Assembly (NCBI RefSeq): GCF_003795145.1
Contig: NZ_CP027786.1
Coordinates: 1,984,001-2,048,000 of the forward strand
Direction of reading: 5' to 3'
Origin: Tetragenococcus koreensis
Lineage (GTDB): Bacteria > Bacillota > Bacilli > Lactobacillales > Enterococcaceae
DNA length: 64,000 nucleotides
Shown: piece after piece, positions 44,878 through 54,616 of the stretch
Layout of the letters: every line of letters starts with the position of its first letter
Position numbering within the stretch: position 1 is the stretch's first letter
Translations under genes and position numbers: made by a program
The notes under the pieces: model-generated
Seen by the model: the letters and a program-made list of their open reading frames with translations, nothing else
The model's database searches: none
What the model was told of the DNA's origin: nothing

Positions 44878-46119
44878 CTAAGCCGTATAAAGTGGATGAG
44901 CATCGGTCAACGCTTGGACTGAAGCTTTTACTTCGTCAAGGACAGCTTGATTTTCTTTGTTTTCCAAGACTTTTATAATCAAGTGTGCCACTTCCGCAGC
45001 TTCACTTTCATTAAACCCACGACTAGTGATCGCAGGAGTTCCTACACGAATACCACTTGTTTTAAATGGGCTCAATTTTTCAAAGGGAATCGCATTTTTA
45101 TTGACCGTAATATGAACAGAATCTAAAAGTTTCTCCGCTTCTTTTCCGGTCATATCGTAATCTGTGACATCGACTAAAAGTAGATGATTGTCAGTGGCAC
45201 CGGAAACCAGTCGAATATTTTCAGCTTGATTAAATACTTTTTCCATCGCTTTTGCATTCTTGAGGACTTGTTGACTATATGATTTAAAACTAGGATCTAA
45301 CGCTTCATTGAAAGCAACTGCTTTTCCTGCAATCACATGTTCCAAAGGTCCTCCTTGAATTCCTGGAAATACATTACTGTTTACCTTTTTAGCTAACGCT
45401 TCGTCATTAGTCAGAATCATCCCGCCACGAGGACCGCGCAACGTTTTATGTGTCGTTGTCGTCGTAATATCCGCATAAGGAATTGGGCTTGGGTGAAGGC
45501 CGCTAGCAACTAGTCCTGCAATATGCGCCATGTCAACCATTAGTTTGGCATCAACTTCATCTGCAATTTCTTTAAATGCAGCAAAATCAATCATGCGAGA
45601 ATAAGCACTTGCTCCGGCAACAATAAGTTTTGGTTGATGTTTGTGGGCTAAAGCACGCACATTGTCAATATCGATCATTTCTGTTTTAGGATCAACGCCA
45701 TAGCTGACAAAATGGTAGGTTTTACCACTAAAATTTACTGGAGATCCATGTGTCAGGTGACCACCTGCAGATAAGTCCATCCCTAGAACAGTATCTCCTT
45801 CTTCAATCAAGGATAAATAAGCTGCCGTGTTCGCTTGTGAACCGGAATGTGGCTGAACATTAGCGAATTTAGCGCCGAATATTTTTTTAGCACGTTCAAT
45901 CGCTAAATTTTCGATAACATCTATAAATTCACATCCACCGTAATAACGACGTCCAGGATAGCCTTCTGCATATTTGTTTGTTAAAATGCTGCCTTGAGCT
46001 TCCATCACTGTTTTTGAGACGATATTTTCTGAGGCAATCAATTCTAAATTATTTTGCTGACGGTTAGCTTCATCTTCAATCGCAGTACCGATTTCTAAAT
46101 CAAAATCTTTTATAGCCAT
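44878..46119 (-). CDS. glyA: Serine hydroxymethyltransferase
   Basis: A 413-residue PLP enzyme interconverting serine and glycine and charging tetrahydrofolate with one-carbon units. '[41 protein letters not shown]' opens the protein; the PLP lysine is in '[14 protein letters not shown]'. The ATG at 46119 follows AAAGGGG; a longer frame runs into sua5. It is 61 bp downstream of sua5. Confidence 0.96.
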   Translation of the reverse strand: MAIKDFDLEIGTAIEDEANRQQNNLELIASENIVSKTVMEAQGSILTNKYAEGYPGRRYYGGCEFIDVIENLAIERAKKIFGAKFANVQPHSGSQANTAAYLSLIEEGDTVLGMDLSAGGHLTHGSPVNFSGKTYHFVSYGVDPKTEMIDIDNVRALAHKHQPKLIVAGASAYSRMIDFAAFKEIADEVDAKLMVDMAHIAGLVASGLHPSPIPYADITTTTTHKTLRGPRGGMILTNDEALAKKVNSNVFPGIQGGPLEHVIAGKAVAFNEALDPSFKSYSQQVLKNAKAMEKVFNQAENIRLVSGATDNHLLLVDVTDYDMTGKEAEKLLDSVHITVNKNAIPFEKLSPFKTSGIRVGTPAITSRGFNESEAAEVAHLIIKVLENKENQAVLDEVKASVQALTDAHPLYTA

Positions 46120-46180
46120 GTCAAAAACACCCCTTTTACTTTTGATAGCATTGTACCATAGGAAAATTAAGAAATCTTTC

Positions 46181-47206
46181 TTAACCTTCAAAATACTTTT
46201 GCGACGCAGCCTTCTTCAAACGGTTCATATAAGCCACACCCAAATCTTCTTCTGGGAAAGCTGCTGCCAAAATAACGTCTAAGCGCAGCTGAGTTTCATC
46301 TAATGCTCGCAAACCAGCATATAATCCTTTCGTCGCTGCTGCTACACTATTGCCATTATAAGAAAAAGTCGCTGCTGTATCCGCACGGACTTTATCGCAC
46401 ACAGCTGGTCCAGCCAATACGCCTGCACATAGGTGATTCTCTTTTACCCAGGTAATTGCAGCTGGCCAATCTTGTTCTTTGACCATTAAAACTTCCGTGT
46501 CCGGTGCATAATGCTTATACTTCATACCAGGAGATTTTGGTGCTTCGGAGGTTTTTAACAAGTGTCTATCATAGCTAACTTCAATTCCTAAGTCTTGTTT
46601 AATTTGTTCTTTAGTAATGGCGCCCGGACGTAAAATCATAGGTGCTTGCTCGGGGTCACTGATATCTAACACGGTAGATTCTACCCCAATCTTAGTAGAA
46701 CCATCGTCTAAAATCCCCTCAATTTTACCATGCAAATCGTGGTAAACATGTTCATAAGTTGTAGGGCTAGGTTTTCCCGAGGTATTAGCGCTCGGACCTA
46801 CTGCGGGTACCCCCGCCTTTTTAAGTAATAGTAAGGTATCTTCATCATCCGGCATACGAAATGAAACCGTAGGCAATCCGGCAGAGACCTCTTTAGCAAA
46901 TAGGTCTGGTTTCACCTTGCATACCAACGTTAATGGACCTGGCCAATACATATCCACTAGTTTTTGTGCATAAGGATGAAAGTCGGTCACGTAATCTTTG
47001 ACTTGTTCAAAACTACTAACATGAACAATCAACGGATTATCACTAGGCCGTCCCTTTACATCAAACACACGACGAACTGAGCATGATATCATCGCATTTG
47101 CGCCTAAACCGTACACGGTCTCGGTGGGAAAAGCTACCAAACCACCTTCTTTTAAAATCTGTGCAGCTTCATCTATTTCGCTTACTGTCCATCGTCTTGT
47201 TTCCAC
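46181..47206 (-). CDS. Threonylcarbamoyl-AMP synthase (Sua5/YwlC)
   Basis: A 341-residue enzyme making threonylcarbamoyl-AMP for the t6A37 modification of ANN-decoding tRNAs. The N-terminal YrdC domain (about 1-200) has '[18 protein letters not shown]', '[12 protein letters not shown]' and '[11 protein letters not shown]'; the C-terminal Sua5 domain (about 225-340) starts after '[12 protein letters not shown]'. The start is GTG 47206 with only a weak GGAT upstream. It is the orthologue of B. subtilis ywlC, and like it sits beside a DnaA-box cluster. Confidence 0.93.
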   Translation of the reverse strand: METRRWTVSEIDEAAQILKEGGLVAFPTETVYGLGANAMISCSVRRVFDVKGRPSDNPLIVHVSSFEQVKDYVTDFHPYAQKLVDMYWPGPLTLVCKVKPDLFAKEVSAGLPTVSFRMPDDEDTLLLLKKAGVPAVGPSANTSGKPSPTTYEHVYHDLHGKIEGILDDGSTKIGVESTVLDISDPEQAPMILRPGAITKEQIKQDLGIEVSYDRHLLKTSEAPKSPGMKYKHYAPDTEVLMVKEQDWPAAITWVKENHLCAGVLAGPAVCDKVRADTAATFSYNGNSVAAATKGLYAGLRALDETQLRLDVILAAAFPEEDLGVAYMNRLKKAASQKYFEG

Positions 47207-47209
47207 AGT

Positions 47210-47407
47210 TTATCCACATCCTTTCATTTAATTAACATCAAGTTATCAACAGTTTTGAACAAGTTATGCACAATTTGTGGATAACCCTCTGTTTAATTGT
47301 GCATTTCCTTGTTCATAACTTAAAAATTGCTAAAACTTCTGTATACTCTACTTTTTTCACGACGCAAAAGAAGTGAAAATTACTTTTACCCACAAGGCTG
47401 TGGATAA
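47210..47407. promoter_or_regulatory. DnaA-box cluster upstream of sua5/ywlC
   Basis: Three perfect 9-mers: TTATCCACA at 47210-47218, TGTGGATAA at 47276-47284 and TGTGGATAA at 47399-47407. Two single-mismatch boxes, TTATCAACA at 47243-47251 and TTATGCACA at 47264-47272, and two weaker ones near 47299 and 47310 complete it. The interval between sua5 and prmC encodes nothing else. Confidence 0.8.
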
Positions 47408-48250
47408 CTAATACACAGCTAACATCCGATCGTTTCCCGATAAATCTTTTTTACGCTGAACTTTTTTTTGAGGGAAACTTTTTTGAAAAATTTTTTCTAC
47501 CGCTTTACCTTGGTTAAAACCAATTTCTAAAAAAATCATCCCTTGCTTAACTAGTTTTTCCTGTGCTTGCTGAGCAATCTTTTGATAGATCGCTAATCCA
47601 TTATTTTCAGCAAATAAAGCAATTTGAGGTTCATATTGACGAACGCTTAAATCCATTAATGACCACTCATCTTGACTAATATAAGGCGGATTAGCAATCA
47701 AAATATCGATAGGCTGATCGATAGGCTCTAAGGTATTCCCTAGGTAAAATCTTACATTTGCTTCTAACAAATGGCTATTCATTTGCGCGATTTCAAGAGC
47801 TTCTTCGGAAATATCTACTGCGTCTACCTGCCAAGCAGGTCGTTCTAATTTTAGGGTAGCCGCAATAGCGCCCGTACCTGTTCCTACATCCACCACATGA
47901 AGCTTTTCGTTTTTTTGATTGACAGTAGCTTGCAAACACCAGTCAACTAATTCTTCGGTTTCAGGACGGGGGATCAACGTCGCTGTATTGACCTTGAAAC
48001 GACGCCCAAAAAATTCTTCATAGCCTAATAAATATTGTGGGGGATAATCATCTAATAACTGAGTTAAGTCGCTTTGTAATTGCTCATATTCATTTTGGGG
48101 CATGATATCTTTCATATGCAATAACCAATCGGTTTTTGTCCAATTTTTGCGCGCTAAAAAAACATAGAGAATCGCATATCCCTCTTTTTCCCGCGCTTCT
48201 AAAAAAGAAGAAGCCCATGACAGGACTTCTTGATAAGTTTTATTAACCAT
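47408..48250 (-). CDS. prmC: Peptide chain release factor glutamine methyltransferase
   Basis: A 280-residue SAM-dependent enzyme that methylates the GGQ glutamine of RF1/RF2. The SAM motif is '[20 protein letters not shown]' and the catalytic motif '[10 protein letters not shown]' (NPPY). '[13 protein letters not shown]' is conserved. Its start overlaps the end of prfA by eight bases, so enzyme and substrate are coupled. The C-terminal codons abut a DnaA box. Confidence 0.95.
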   Translation of the reverse strand: MVNKTYQEVLSWASSFLEAREKEGYAILYVFLARKNWTKTDWLLHMKDIMPQNEYEQLQSDLTQLLDDYPPQYLLGYEEFFGRRFKVNTATLIPRPETEELVDWCLQATVNQKNEKLHVVDVGTGTGAIAATLKLERPAWQVDAVDISEEALEIAQMNSHLLEANVRFYLGNTLEPIDQPIDILIANPPYISQDEWSLMDLSVRQYEPQIALFAENNGLAIYQKIAQQAQEKLVKQGMIFLEIGFNQGKAVEKIFQKSFPQKKVQRKKDLSGNDRMLAVY

Positions 48251-49319
48251 TTTGCAGCTCTTCCAATTTCGAAGTTTGATCGTATAAAACTAAAGCATCG
48301 ATAATTTCGTCTAGTTCACCACTTAAAATTTTATCTAACTGTTGAATTGTCAAATTAATTCGGTGGTCTGTCACACGGTTTTGCGGGAAATTGTACGTAC
48401 GAATTCGTTCTGAACGATCGCCAGTACCCACTGCTGATTTTCGACTGGCATCATATTCACTTTGTGCTTCTTGTTGATATTTATCATAAACGCGCGCACG
48501 CAAAACTTTCATTGCTTTTTCGCGGTTTTTAATTTGTGAACGTTCATCTTGCATAGCAACCACAATTCCCGTAGGAATATGGGTTAAACGCACAGCAGAG
48601 GCCGTCTTATTTACGTGTTGTCCACCAGCGCCAGACGCATGGTAAATGTCAGTCCGGATCTCTTTATCATCAATATTTAACTCTACTTCTTCAGCTTCAG
48701 GCATAACGACTACAGTTGCAGTTGAAGTGTGTACACGTCCTTGTGATTCGGTTTCTGGCACACGCTGTACACGATGGGCGCCACTTTCATATTTTAACTT
48801 CGAATAGACTCTATCGCCAGTAATCATCATAATCACTTCTTTATAGCCACCAATTCCTGTAATATTGGCGTCCATCACTTCAACCTTCCAACCTTGTGAT
48901 TCCGCATAATGTTGATACATATTGAATAAATCACCAGCAAATAATGCGGCTTCATCACCACCAGCTGCTCCCCGAATTTCCATGATAATATTTTTATCAT
49001 CGTTGGGGTCTTTAGGTAGTAATAAAATTTTGATTTGATCTTCTAATTCTTCTTTTTCTTTCTTCAGCTCTGTTAGTTCTTCTTTAGCTAGATCTGACAT
49101 TTCTTCATCCAAGTTTTCGCTTAACATTTCTTCATCTTCGCTAATGTCTTCTTCTACTTTTTTATAACGTTGATAAACTTGCACCGTTTCACGTAGGTCC
49201 GCTTCTTCCTTAGACAACTTCATAAAACGATTTGTATCTGCGATCACATCGGGATCACTCATTAATTCGCCTAACTCTTGATAGCGATCTTCAATTTTCT
49301 GTAATTGATCGTAATACAC
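48243..49319 (-). CDS. prfA: Peptide chain release factor 1
   Basis: A 358-residue release factor for UAA/UAG. The GGQ loop is '[21 protein letters not shown]'. The stop-codon recognition segment reads '[19 protein letters not shown]', with PET as in Bacillus RF1. The start is GTG 49319 with AAAGGAG upstream; an ATG far upstream lies inside tdk and is not used. It forms a tdk-prfA-prmC unit. Confidence 0.95.
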   Translation of the reverse strand: MYYDQLQKIEDRYQELGELMSDPDVIADTNRFMKLSKEEADLRETVQVYQRYKKVEEDISEDEEMLSENLDEEMSDLAKEELTELKKEKEELEDQIKILLLPKDPNDDKNIIMEIRGAAGGDEAALFAGDLFNMYQHYAESQGWKVEVMDANITGIGGYKEVIMMITGDRVYSKLKYESGAHRVQRVPETESQGRVHTSTATVVVMPEAEEVELNIDDKEIRTDIYHASGAGGQHVNKTASAVRLTHIPTGIVVAMQDERSQIKNREKAMKVLRARVYDKYQQEAQSEYDASRKSAVGTGDRSERIRTYNFPQNRVTDHRINLTIQQLDKILSGELDEIIDALVLYDQTSKLEELQNG

Positions 49320-49335
49320 GTGACATTCTCCTTTG

Positions 49336-49905
49336 CTAAATTTCTGGGTGAAAATAATGATGACGACAAACTGGATAATAGGCATCATTGCCGCCAATTT
49401 GCACCTGTTCTCCTTCATACACTGGCTTTCCATCGATAAAATGTAAATTCATGATTGCTTTTTTATGGCAAAACCAGCAAATAGTTTTCATTTCTTCAAT
49501 TTTATCCGCATATAATAATAAATACTTTGACCCTTCAAATAATTCATTACGAAAATCATTTTTTAAGCCAAAAGCCATAACGGGAATCTTCAACTCATCC
49601 ACGATACGCGTGAATTCCAAAACATGATGTTTTTTCAAAAATTGAGATTCATCGATAAGTATACAATACGGCTTGAACTCTAATTGTTCAATAACCTCAT
49701 AAACATTCGTTTCTGAAAATATCGGTAGTGCCTTTTCTTCTAAACCAATTCGGCTGGCCACCTGTCCAACACCTGCTCGTGTATCTAGCCCGCTTGTCAT
49801 CAAGACCACAGGCTTTTCTTGTTCTTCATAATTGTGGGCAACTTTTAAGATCTCAATTGATTTACCACTATTCATTGCGCCATATTTAAAAAATAATTGT
49901 GCCAT
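49336..49905 (-). CDS. tdk: Thymidine kinase
   Basis: A 189-residue type II thymidine kinase of pyrimidine salvage. The P-loop GAMNSGKS is at residues 9-16, 'ILIDESQFL' is the Walker B and catalytic Glu, and zinc is held by 'CWFCHKKA' and the Cys/His of 'VCRHHYF'. ACGGAGG precedes the ATG. It ends 16 bp before prfA. Confidence 0.95.
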   Translation of the reverse strand: MAQLFFKYGAMNSGKSIEILKVAHNYEEQEKPVVLMTSGLDTRAGVGQVASRIGLEEKALPIFSETNVYEVIEQLEFKPYCILIDESQFLKKHHVLEFTRIVDELKIPVMAFGLKNDFRNELFEGSKYLLLYADKIEEMKTICWFCHKKAIMNLHFIDGKPVYEGEQVQIGGNDAYYPVCRHHYFHPEI

Positions 49906-49988
49906 TCTCTCATCCTCCGTATACTTCCTCTAAAAGTATACTTGAAAATAACCTTTTTTTACAGCCCCCAGCTTTTTAAAATTTAACC

Positions 49989-50019
49989 AAATAAAAAGGA
50001 ACAATAAAATGTTCCTTAT
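49989..50019 (-). terminator. Rho-independent terminator after the GNAT genes
   Basis: On the minus strand AAGGAAC and GTTCCTT form a 7-bp stem with an 8-nt loop followed by TTTTATTT. Confidence 0.7.
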
Positions 50020-50062
50020 AATTGCATTCATTTTTTCTTTGTTTAGCTAACTACTACTTTAC

Positions 50063-50458
50063 CTAATAGCGTCTTTGCTGTTTAAAAGCCTGGTCTACTT
50101 GTTCAAATCCTACTTTAGGATAAAAATGGGTCGCACTAGGCGCAGATATGAGTACTGTCGAAATGTTTTCTCCTTGGTTCTCTCTTAAAGCAGCTAACAG
50201 TTTGGCACCAATCCCTTGGCCTTGATAGTTTTTCAAAACAGCTAAGTCAGAGACAAATGTGCAATAAGACATATCAGAAACACCCCGTAGTACGCCCACC
50301 AACTTAGCGCTATCCCAAGCTGTATACAAAATATTGGCATTATCTAGCATACGTTTCATTCTTGCTTGATCATGAACGGGACGATTGATGCCAGAACTCA
50401 TAAACACCGTGATTAATTCTTCTGCCGTGATTTTTTTATTTGCTTGAATTTCTATCAT
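50063..50458 (-). CDS. GNAT N-acetyltransferase (third of three)
   Basis: A 131-residue acetyltransferase of the GCN5-related family. The acetyl-CoA motif A is 'VSDLAVLKNYQGQGIGAKLLAAL' and the C-terminal 'SAPSATHFYPKVGFEQVDQAF' is the substrate-side motif. The substrate is unknown. It lies 2 bp after the next GNAT gene and resembles it over its whole length, so the two probably arose by duplication. Confidence 0.86.
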   Translation of the reverse strand: MIEIQANKKITAEELITVFMSSGINRPVHDQARMKRMLDNANILYTAWDSAKLVGVLRGVSDMSYCTFVSDLAVLKNYQGQGIGAKLLAALRENQGENISTVLISAPSATHFYPKVGFEQVDQAFKQQRRY

Positions 50459-50460
50459 CC

Positions 50461-50859
50461 TTAACCCCTCCGATGAATTCGATACATTTTATCCGTTGAC
50501 TCAAATCCCATTTGTTCATAAAAACCTAAAGCACCATCATCTGCTCTTAAAGAAATGGTGGTGCGAGTCCCTAAATATTCTTTCATTTCGTTTATTAATA
50601 TTTTGCCAATTCCTTGTTTTTGGTAACTAGGTAAGATCAAAATATCACTTAAATAACAAAAATATTCAAAATCAGTGAGACAGCGCGCAAATCCCAGTAA
50701 ACTTTCACCGCTCCAAGCACTGAATACTAAAGGCGTGTGGTTAATCATTTCTTGCAGCCGGTTTGTATCATCTAGCGGCTTAGCAAATTCCGTTTCTCGA
50801 TAAAGCATAGCAACTTGTTCTACTGTTAATGGTTCATTGACTTTAATTTCAAGCTTCAT
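50461..50859 (-). CDS. GNAT N-acetyltransferase (second of three)
   Basis: A 132-residue acetyltransferase. Motif A is 'LSDILILPSYQKQGIGKILINEM' and 'LRADDGALGFYEQMGFESTDKMY' follows. The start is ATG 50859; GGAGG lies about 13 bases upstream and AAAGGA abuts the ATG, so expression may rely on coupling to the gene before, whose stop overlaps the start region. It shares 'FxxPLDDTNRLQEM'-like N-terminal pattern with the 50063 gene. Confidence 0.84.
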   Translation of the reverse strand: MKLEIKVNEPLTVEQVAMLYRETEFAKPLDDTNRLQEMINHTPLVFSAWSGESLLGFARCLTDFEYFCYLSDILILPSYQKQGIGKILINEMKEYLGTRTTISLRADDGALGFYEQMGFESTDKMYRIHRRG

Positions 50860-50863
50860 TCCT

Positions 50864-51391
50864 TTATTTGTTCCTCCATTCGTCTGCCAAGAGGCCGTAA
50901 TTATATTGATCCATCCAAAATCCATCTTTGAAAATTGCTTTTCGATTCGTTCCCTCTTTTACAAATCCAAGCTTTTCATATAGTGTAATGGCACCTTTAT
51001 TATAGGCATGCACACTTAAATTCACTTTATGTAAGCCCAAATGATTAAAGGCAAATTCCAGCAGCAAATCTAGTGCTTCTTTGCCATAACCTTTCCCACG
51101 GTTTTTTGCCGAAAGAATACCAATGCCTAATTCTGCTCTTCGATTTTTGAGCAACACATCATTTAACGAAACAAAACCAATCAACCCATCGTCTGCCACA
51201 TTCCGGATAGTAAAATTAAACTGTTCATTACTTGAAGCATCGCCAAACATCTTCTGCCAATCCGCAGCTTGAAAAGGATGGAATACATCTTCGCTCAAAC
51301 CCTCTATAAACATTTTATCCCATTGTTGTTCAGCAAAATGTTGTGCATCACCCTCACGTAATTCTGCTAAATAAACTTTTTGTCCTTGCAT
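50864..51391 (-). CDS. GNAT N-acetyltransferase, RimJ/RimL type (first of three)
   Basis: A 175-residue acetyltransferase of the ribosomal-protein/SpeG-like branch. 'VYLAELREGDAQHFAEQQWD' opens it, 'LGIGILSAKNRGKGYGKEALDLLLEFAFNHLGLHKV' is motif A, and 'VHAYNKGAITLYEKLGFVKEGTNRKAIFKDG' is motif B. Targets could be a protein N-terminus or polyamine; neither is shown by sequence. TAGGAG precedes the ATG. It heads a three-GNAT operon. The 337-bp gap upstream has no gene but holds a TTATGGA/TCCATAA inverted repeat at 51484-51505. Confidence 0.87.
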   Translation of the reverse strand: MQGQKVYLAELREGDAQHFAEQQWDKMFIEGLSEDVFHPFQAADWQKMFGDASSNEQFNFTIRNVADDGLIGFVSLNDVLLKNRRAELGIGILSAKNRGKGYGKEALDLLLEFAFNHLGLHKVNLSVHAYNKGAITLYEKLGFVKEGTNRKAIFKDGFWMDQYNYGLLADEWRNK

Positions 51392-51672
51392 CTTTTTTAA
51401 GCTCCTATGTGTTTAACCTATTTTACAACCAGTTACTATTTTTTCTCTGTGAACTTTTAAGCTTCTTGTATTTAATTTACACCTTATGGAGGAATAAATC
51501 CATAACAATGGTATGTTAGATAACATTGAAAAATAAAATTCACTACTTGTCTCAATACATTTTCAAGCTAGGAATAGCCCTATTATTTAACTATTTTTCA
51601 AATGCTAATGATTTGCGCGAAGGATAGCTTACAGAAGGTCCATTTTCATTTAATAAAAGATTTTCTTTACAA

Positions 51673-51709
51673 TAAAAAAAGCCATCAGCCGTTAATTTTA
51701 CGACTGATG
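51673..51709 (-). terminator. Rho-independent terminator after hsp20
   Basis: On the minus strand CATCAGTCGT and ACGGCTGATG form a 10-bp stem with one G-U pair and a short AT loop, followed by TTTTTTTATT. Confidence 0.82.
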
Positions 51710-51728
51710 ACTGATGACTCATTTTCAA

Positions 51729-52145
51729 TTATTTAATATCAATTTTTTTCTTGTCTTCATCTTCACCAGGTGCTTTTGGTAGGTTCAAATTCAAAACACC
51801 ATCTTTAAAGGAAGCGTCAATTTTTTCATCGTCAATGCCTTTTAGCATAAATTGACGGCGGTAGGAACTGCTATTGCGTTCCCGATGTAAGAAGTTTCCT
51901 TCTTCATCTTTATCTTCTGTTACATCATTACGAGTTGCTTCGATTGTCAAAACACCATCATCGTAAGTAACATTCAAATCTGATTTGTCAAACCCTGGTA
52001 GATCAGCTGTTACTTCATAACTATTATCTTTTTCCTTGATATCGACTTGAAAATTATCGTTTCCCATAAAATTAGAGAAGAAATTATCGAAAAAACCATC
52101 TCTCATATCCATCAAATCATTGTTTCTTGAAATTAAGTTTGCCAT
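51729..52145 (-). CDS. hsp20: Small heat-shock protein, Hsp20/alpha-crystallin family
   Basis: A 138-residue ATP-independent chaperone that holds unfolding proteins. The alpha-crystallin domain runs from about residue 33 to 130, with 'YEVTADLPGFDKSDLNVTYDDGVLTIEA', 'RRQFMLKGIDDEKIDASFKDGVLNLNLPK' (the GVLNLNLPK strand is diagnostic) and an Ile-Asp-Ile tail. AAAGGAAG precedes the ATG. Its promoter carries both a CtsR box and a CIRCE element. Confidence 0.95.
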   Translation of the reverse strand: MANLISRNNDLMDMRDGFFDNFFSNFMGNDNFQVDIKEKDNSYEVTADLPGFDKSDLNVTYDDGVLTIEATRNDVTEDKDEEGNFLHRERNSSSYRRQFMLKGIDDEKIDASFKDGVLNLNLPKAPGEDEDKKKIDIK

Positions 52146-52259
52146 ATTTATTACTTCCTTTCTTAATTGATTTGTTACAAAAGAACTGGCAACTTCTTTT
52201 GTAAATGGGATTTTTCAATCTCGATTTATCCGGAAGTCCTCTAACTTCCTTACAAGTCT

Positions 52260-52288
52260 AATATACAACCTTAGTCAAAAATGGTCAA
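52260..52288 (-). promoter_or_regulatory. hsp20 promoter
   Basis: On the minus strand TTGACC (52288-52283), 17 bp, TATATT (52265-52260). The CtsR box covers the -35 and spacer. The leader is about 105 nt. Confidence 0.72.
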
Positions 52289-52289
52289 A
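52273..52289. promoter_or_regulatory. CtsR operator
   Basis: AGTCAAA-AAT-GGTCAAA, the direct heptad repeat recognised by the class III heat-shock repressor CtsR. It sits on the hsp20 promoter. Confidence 0.85.
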
Positions 52290-52292
52290 TAA

Positions 52293-52319
52293 TTAGCACT
52301 CTATATCAAATAGTGCTAA
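52293..52319. promoter_or_regulatory. CIRCE element (HrcA operator)
   Basis: TTAGCACTC-N9-TAGTGCTAA, one mismatch from the CIRCE consensus TTAGCACTC-N9-GAGTGCTAA, immediately upstream of the -35 of hsp20. HrcA would add a second layer of repression. Confidence 0.88.
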
Positions 52320-52337
52320 TTATTTATATTTTTATTG

Positions 52338-54089
52338 TCATTGTTCTTCGTTTAACAACGCCAAAAAACGTTCGCCATACTTATCCAATTTATTTTGTCC
52401 TATTCCTTTGATCTGTAATAACTCAACTGGCGTGCTTGGTTTTTGTTGCGCCAATTCTTGTAGCGTTTTATCTGAAAAAACAATATACGGAGGCATATTT
52501 TGTTCTTGTGCTAACTCCAAGCGTAAGGCTCGCAGTTTTTCAAACATTTCATCGTCGGCAGCCAATTGCTTCACTTGAGCTTGTTTACGATACACGTTTT
52601 GTTTTCCCAGTAAAACATTAACCCCTGCTGATGAAACCATCAGTTTTGGAAACTCTCCTTTAGTCAGCGTTAAGTACTGTTCGGCCGTTAGATAATCAAT
52701 CAAGGTAGTCACTTCTTTTTGCGACCATTCTTTCATTAAGCCATAGGTTGATATTTGGTCTAAACGCCAATCTTTAACTTGTTGTGTTTTTGATCCCGTT
52801 AGAACTTTCGCCACTAGCGTTTTGCCGAAGCGTTCATTCATTCGTTTTACACAAGATAATATTTTTTGAGTCTCTAGTGTGATGTCAACTGCTTCTCTTT
52901 CGTCTAGACAGTTACTGCATTTGCCACACTCCTGCCCGTGCTCGCCGAAATATCGTAAAATATAGAATTGCAAGCATGATTGCGTATGAGCATACTGGTT
53001 CATTTCACGTAACTTTTCATATTCATTTTGTTGATAATTGTTTGGTAAATTGGATTGTTCAATAAAAAAATGCTGAACTTGTAAGTCTTGTGGTGCATAA
53101 AGCAAAATGGCATCGCTTGGCAAGCCGTCTCTGCCTGCACGTCCTGCTTCTTGATAGTAAGACTCAATGTTGCCAGGAATTTGCGCATGGATCACAAAAC
53201 GTACGTTACTTTTGTTAATTCCCATACCAAAAGCATTTGTTGCCACCATTACTTGAACACGATCAAATAGGAAGTCTTCCTGACTTTTAGCGCGTTCATC
53301 CCTGTCCATGCCGCCATGATACATACCTACCGAAAACTCATGGTGCTGCAATAAATGATAAAGTCGCTCAACTTCTTTTCTCGTAGTTGCGTAAATAATG
53401 CCCGATTGATTTTTATTCATTTTCAGGTAAGCAAATAAGTAACTATCTTTTTGTTCTTTAACCACTTGAAAAGCTAAATTTTCCCGTGCAAAACCAGTGT
53501 TGATTTGATTTTCGTGAGAGATTGATAATAAACGGGAAATGTCTTGAGCAACTTGCTGCGTTGCAGTAGCAGTTAAAGCCACAACGGTTGGCCTTTGTTT
53601 AAATGATTGGATCATTTCAGCTAATTTCAAATAACTGGGACGAAAATCGTGTCCCCATTGCGAAATACAGTGAGCCTCATCAACGGCCAAAAGTTCAATT
53701 TTTACTGCTTCTAACAACCGCAAAAATTCATTTGATTCCAATCGTTCCGGTGCAACGTATAGTAATTTTATATGTCCCTTTTTAGCAGCATCAAGACGTT
53801 TACTTATTTCTGAATAAGAAAGCGAACTATTAATAAATGTAGCCGGAATTCCCATATCGTTTAAACTGTCCACTTGATCTTTCATCAAAGAAATTAAAGG
53901 AGAAATGACCAAGGTTAAGCCATCGAATAAAAGCGCTGGCAATTGATAGCAAACCGATTTCCCGCCGCCAGTAGGCATGATACCGAGTACATTTTCTTTG
54001 TTTAAAATTTTTTGGATAATCGCTTCTTGCCCTTTGCGAAAGCTAGAAAACCCGAATTTCTCTTCTAAAACTTTCGTTAACTCTGTCAT
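52338..54089 (-). CDS. recQ: ATP-dependent DNA helicase RecQ
   Basis: A 583-residue 3'-5' helicase for recombination repair. The helicase core has 'GIMPTGGGKSVCYQLPA', the DEAH box 'VDEAHCISQWGHDFRP', and 'ATNAFGMGINKSNVRFVIH'. The RQC zinc site is 'CLQFYILRYFGEHGQECGKCSNCLD'. A winged-helix part and a C-terminal HRDC domain ('LRLELAQEQNMPPYIVFSDKTLQELA', 'LLQIKGIGQNKLDKYGERFL') complete the classic architecture. It is upstream of hsp20, which has its own promoter. Confidence 0.95.
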   Translation of the reverse strand: MTELTKVLEEKFGFSSFRKGQEAIIQKILNKENVLGIMPTGGGKSVCYQLPALLFDGLTLVISPLISLMKDQVDSLNDMGIPATFINSSLSYSEISKRLDAAKKGHIKLLYVAPERLESNEFLRLLEAVKIELLAVDEAHCISQWGHDFRPSYLKLAEMIQSFKQRPTVVALTATATQQVAQDISRLLSISHENQINTGFARENLAFQVVKEQKDSYLFAYLKMNKNQSGIIYATTRKEVERLYHLLQHHEFSVGMYHGGMDRDERAKSQEDFLFDRVQVMVATNAFGMGINKSNVRFVIHAQIPGNIESYYQEAGRAGRDGLPSDAILLYAPQDLQVQHFFIEQSNLPNNYQQNEYEKLREMNQYAHTQSCLQFYILRYFGEHGQECGKCSNCLDEREAVDITLETQKILSCVKRMNERFGKTLVAKVLTGSKTQQVKDWRLDQISTYGLMKEWSQKEVTTLIDYLTAEQYLTLTKGEFPKLMVSSAGVNVLLGKQNVYRKQAQVKQLAADDEMFEKLRALRLELAQEQNMPPYIVFSDKTLQELAQQKPSTPVELLQIKGIGQNKLDKYGERFLALLNEEQ

Positions 54090-54172
54090 CCTAACGCCTC
54101 TTTCTGTTTTTTTATAGCAAAGCTTCTTTTGAATATTAAAACGATTTTTTACTCTAGATTATTTTTTTACCC

Positions 54173-54198
54173 AAAAAAATACGCCTTAAAAAAGCGTA
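54173..54198 (-). terminator. Rho-independent terminator after osmC
   Basis: On the minus strand TACGC and GCGTA enclose a 9-nt loop and are followed by TTTTTTT. Confidence 0.65.
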
Positions 54199-54200
54199 AT

Positions 54201-54593
54201 TTAAATAAACTGCACACACTCATTAATTACCAAATCACGATCTAATGATTGAACGACCGGACAATTAGGTAAAACCAATCTTAAACAATGCCTTGCTTTA
54301 GGCTGTAATTCTTTTTCAACGCGTAGATAAAATGTCAAGTCGATAGAAGAAAGAGGCCGTGCTTTTTTAGCCTCATCACGCTCATAAGTTAGCGTAATCC
54401 TTGTAAAAAGATGCCGAACATGCGAATTTTCCAACACAGAAACGTACACATATCCGCAGCAAGCAGCTACACTGCTTGCTAACATCTCCACTGGTGAATA
54501 GCCTTGCGTTTGTTGTAAAATCCAGTTCTTAGAATCAACTGGAAGTTCAAAATGGTCATCTTGATAAGTAAGATATAATGATTTTTCATTCAT
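54201..54593 (-). CDS. OsmC/Ohr family protein
   Basis: A 130-residue protein of the OsmC fold, which reduces organic peroxides in characterised members. The two redox cysteines lie in 'MLASSVAACCGYVYVSVLE' and 'LRLVLPNCPVVQSLDRDLVI'. The ATG at 54593 has AGGTG six bases upstream; a GTG three codons earlier is less likely. It is 23 bp downstream of lepB and probably in the same transcript. It is a generic YhfA-like OsmC member rather than a clear Ohr. Confidence 0.83.
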   Translation of the reverse strand: MNEKSLYLTYQDDHFELPVDSKNWILQQTQGYSPVEMLASSVAACCGYVYVSVLENSHVRHLFTRITLTYERDEAKKARPLSSIDLTFYLRVEKELQPKARHCLRLVLPNCPVVQSLDRDLVINECVQFI

Positions 54594-54616
54594 TTTATAC
54601 ACCTAGTTATCCTTAT

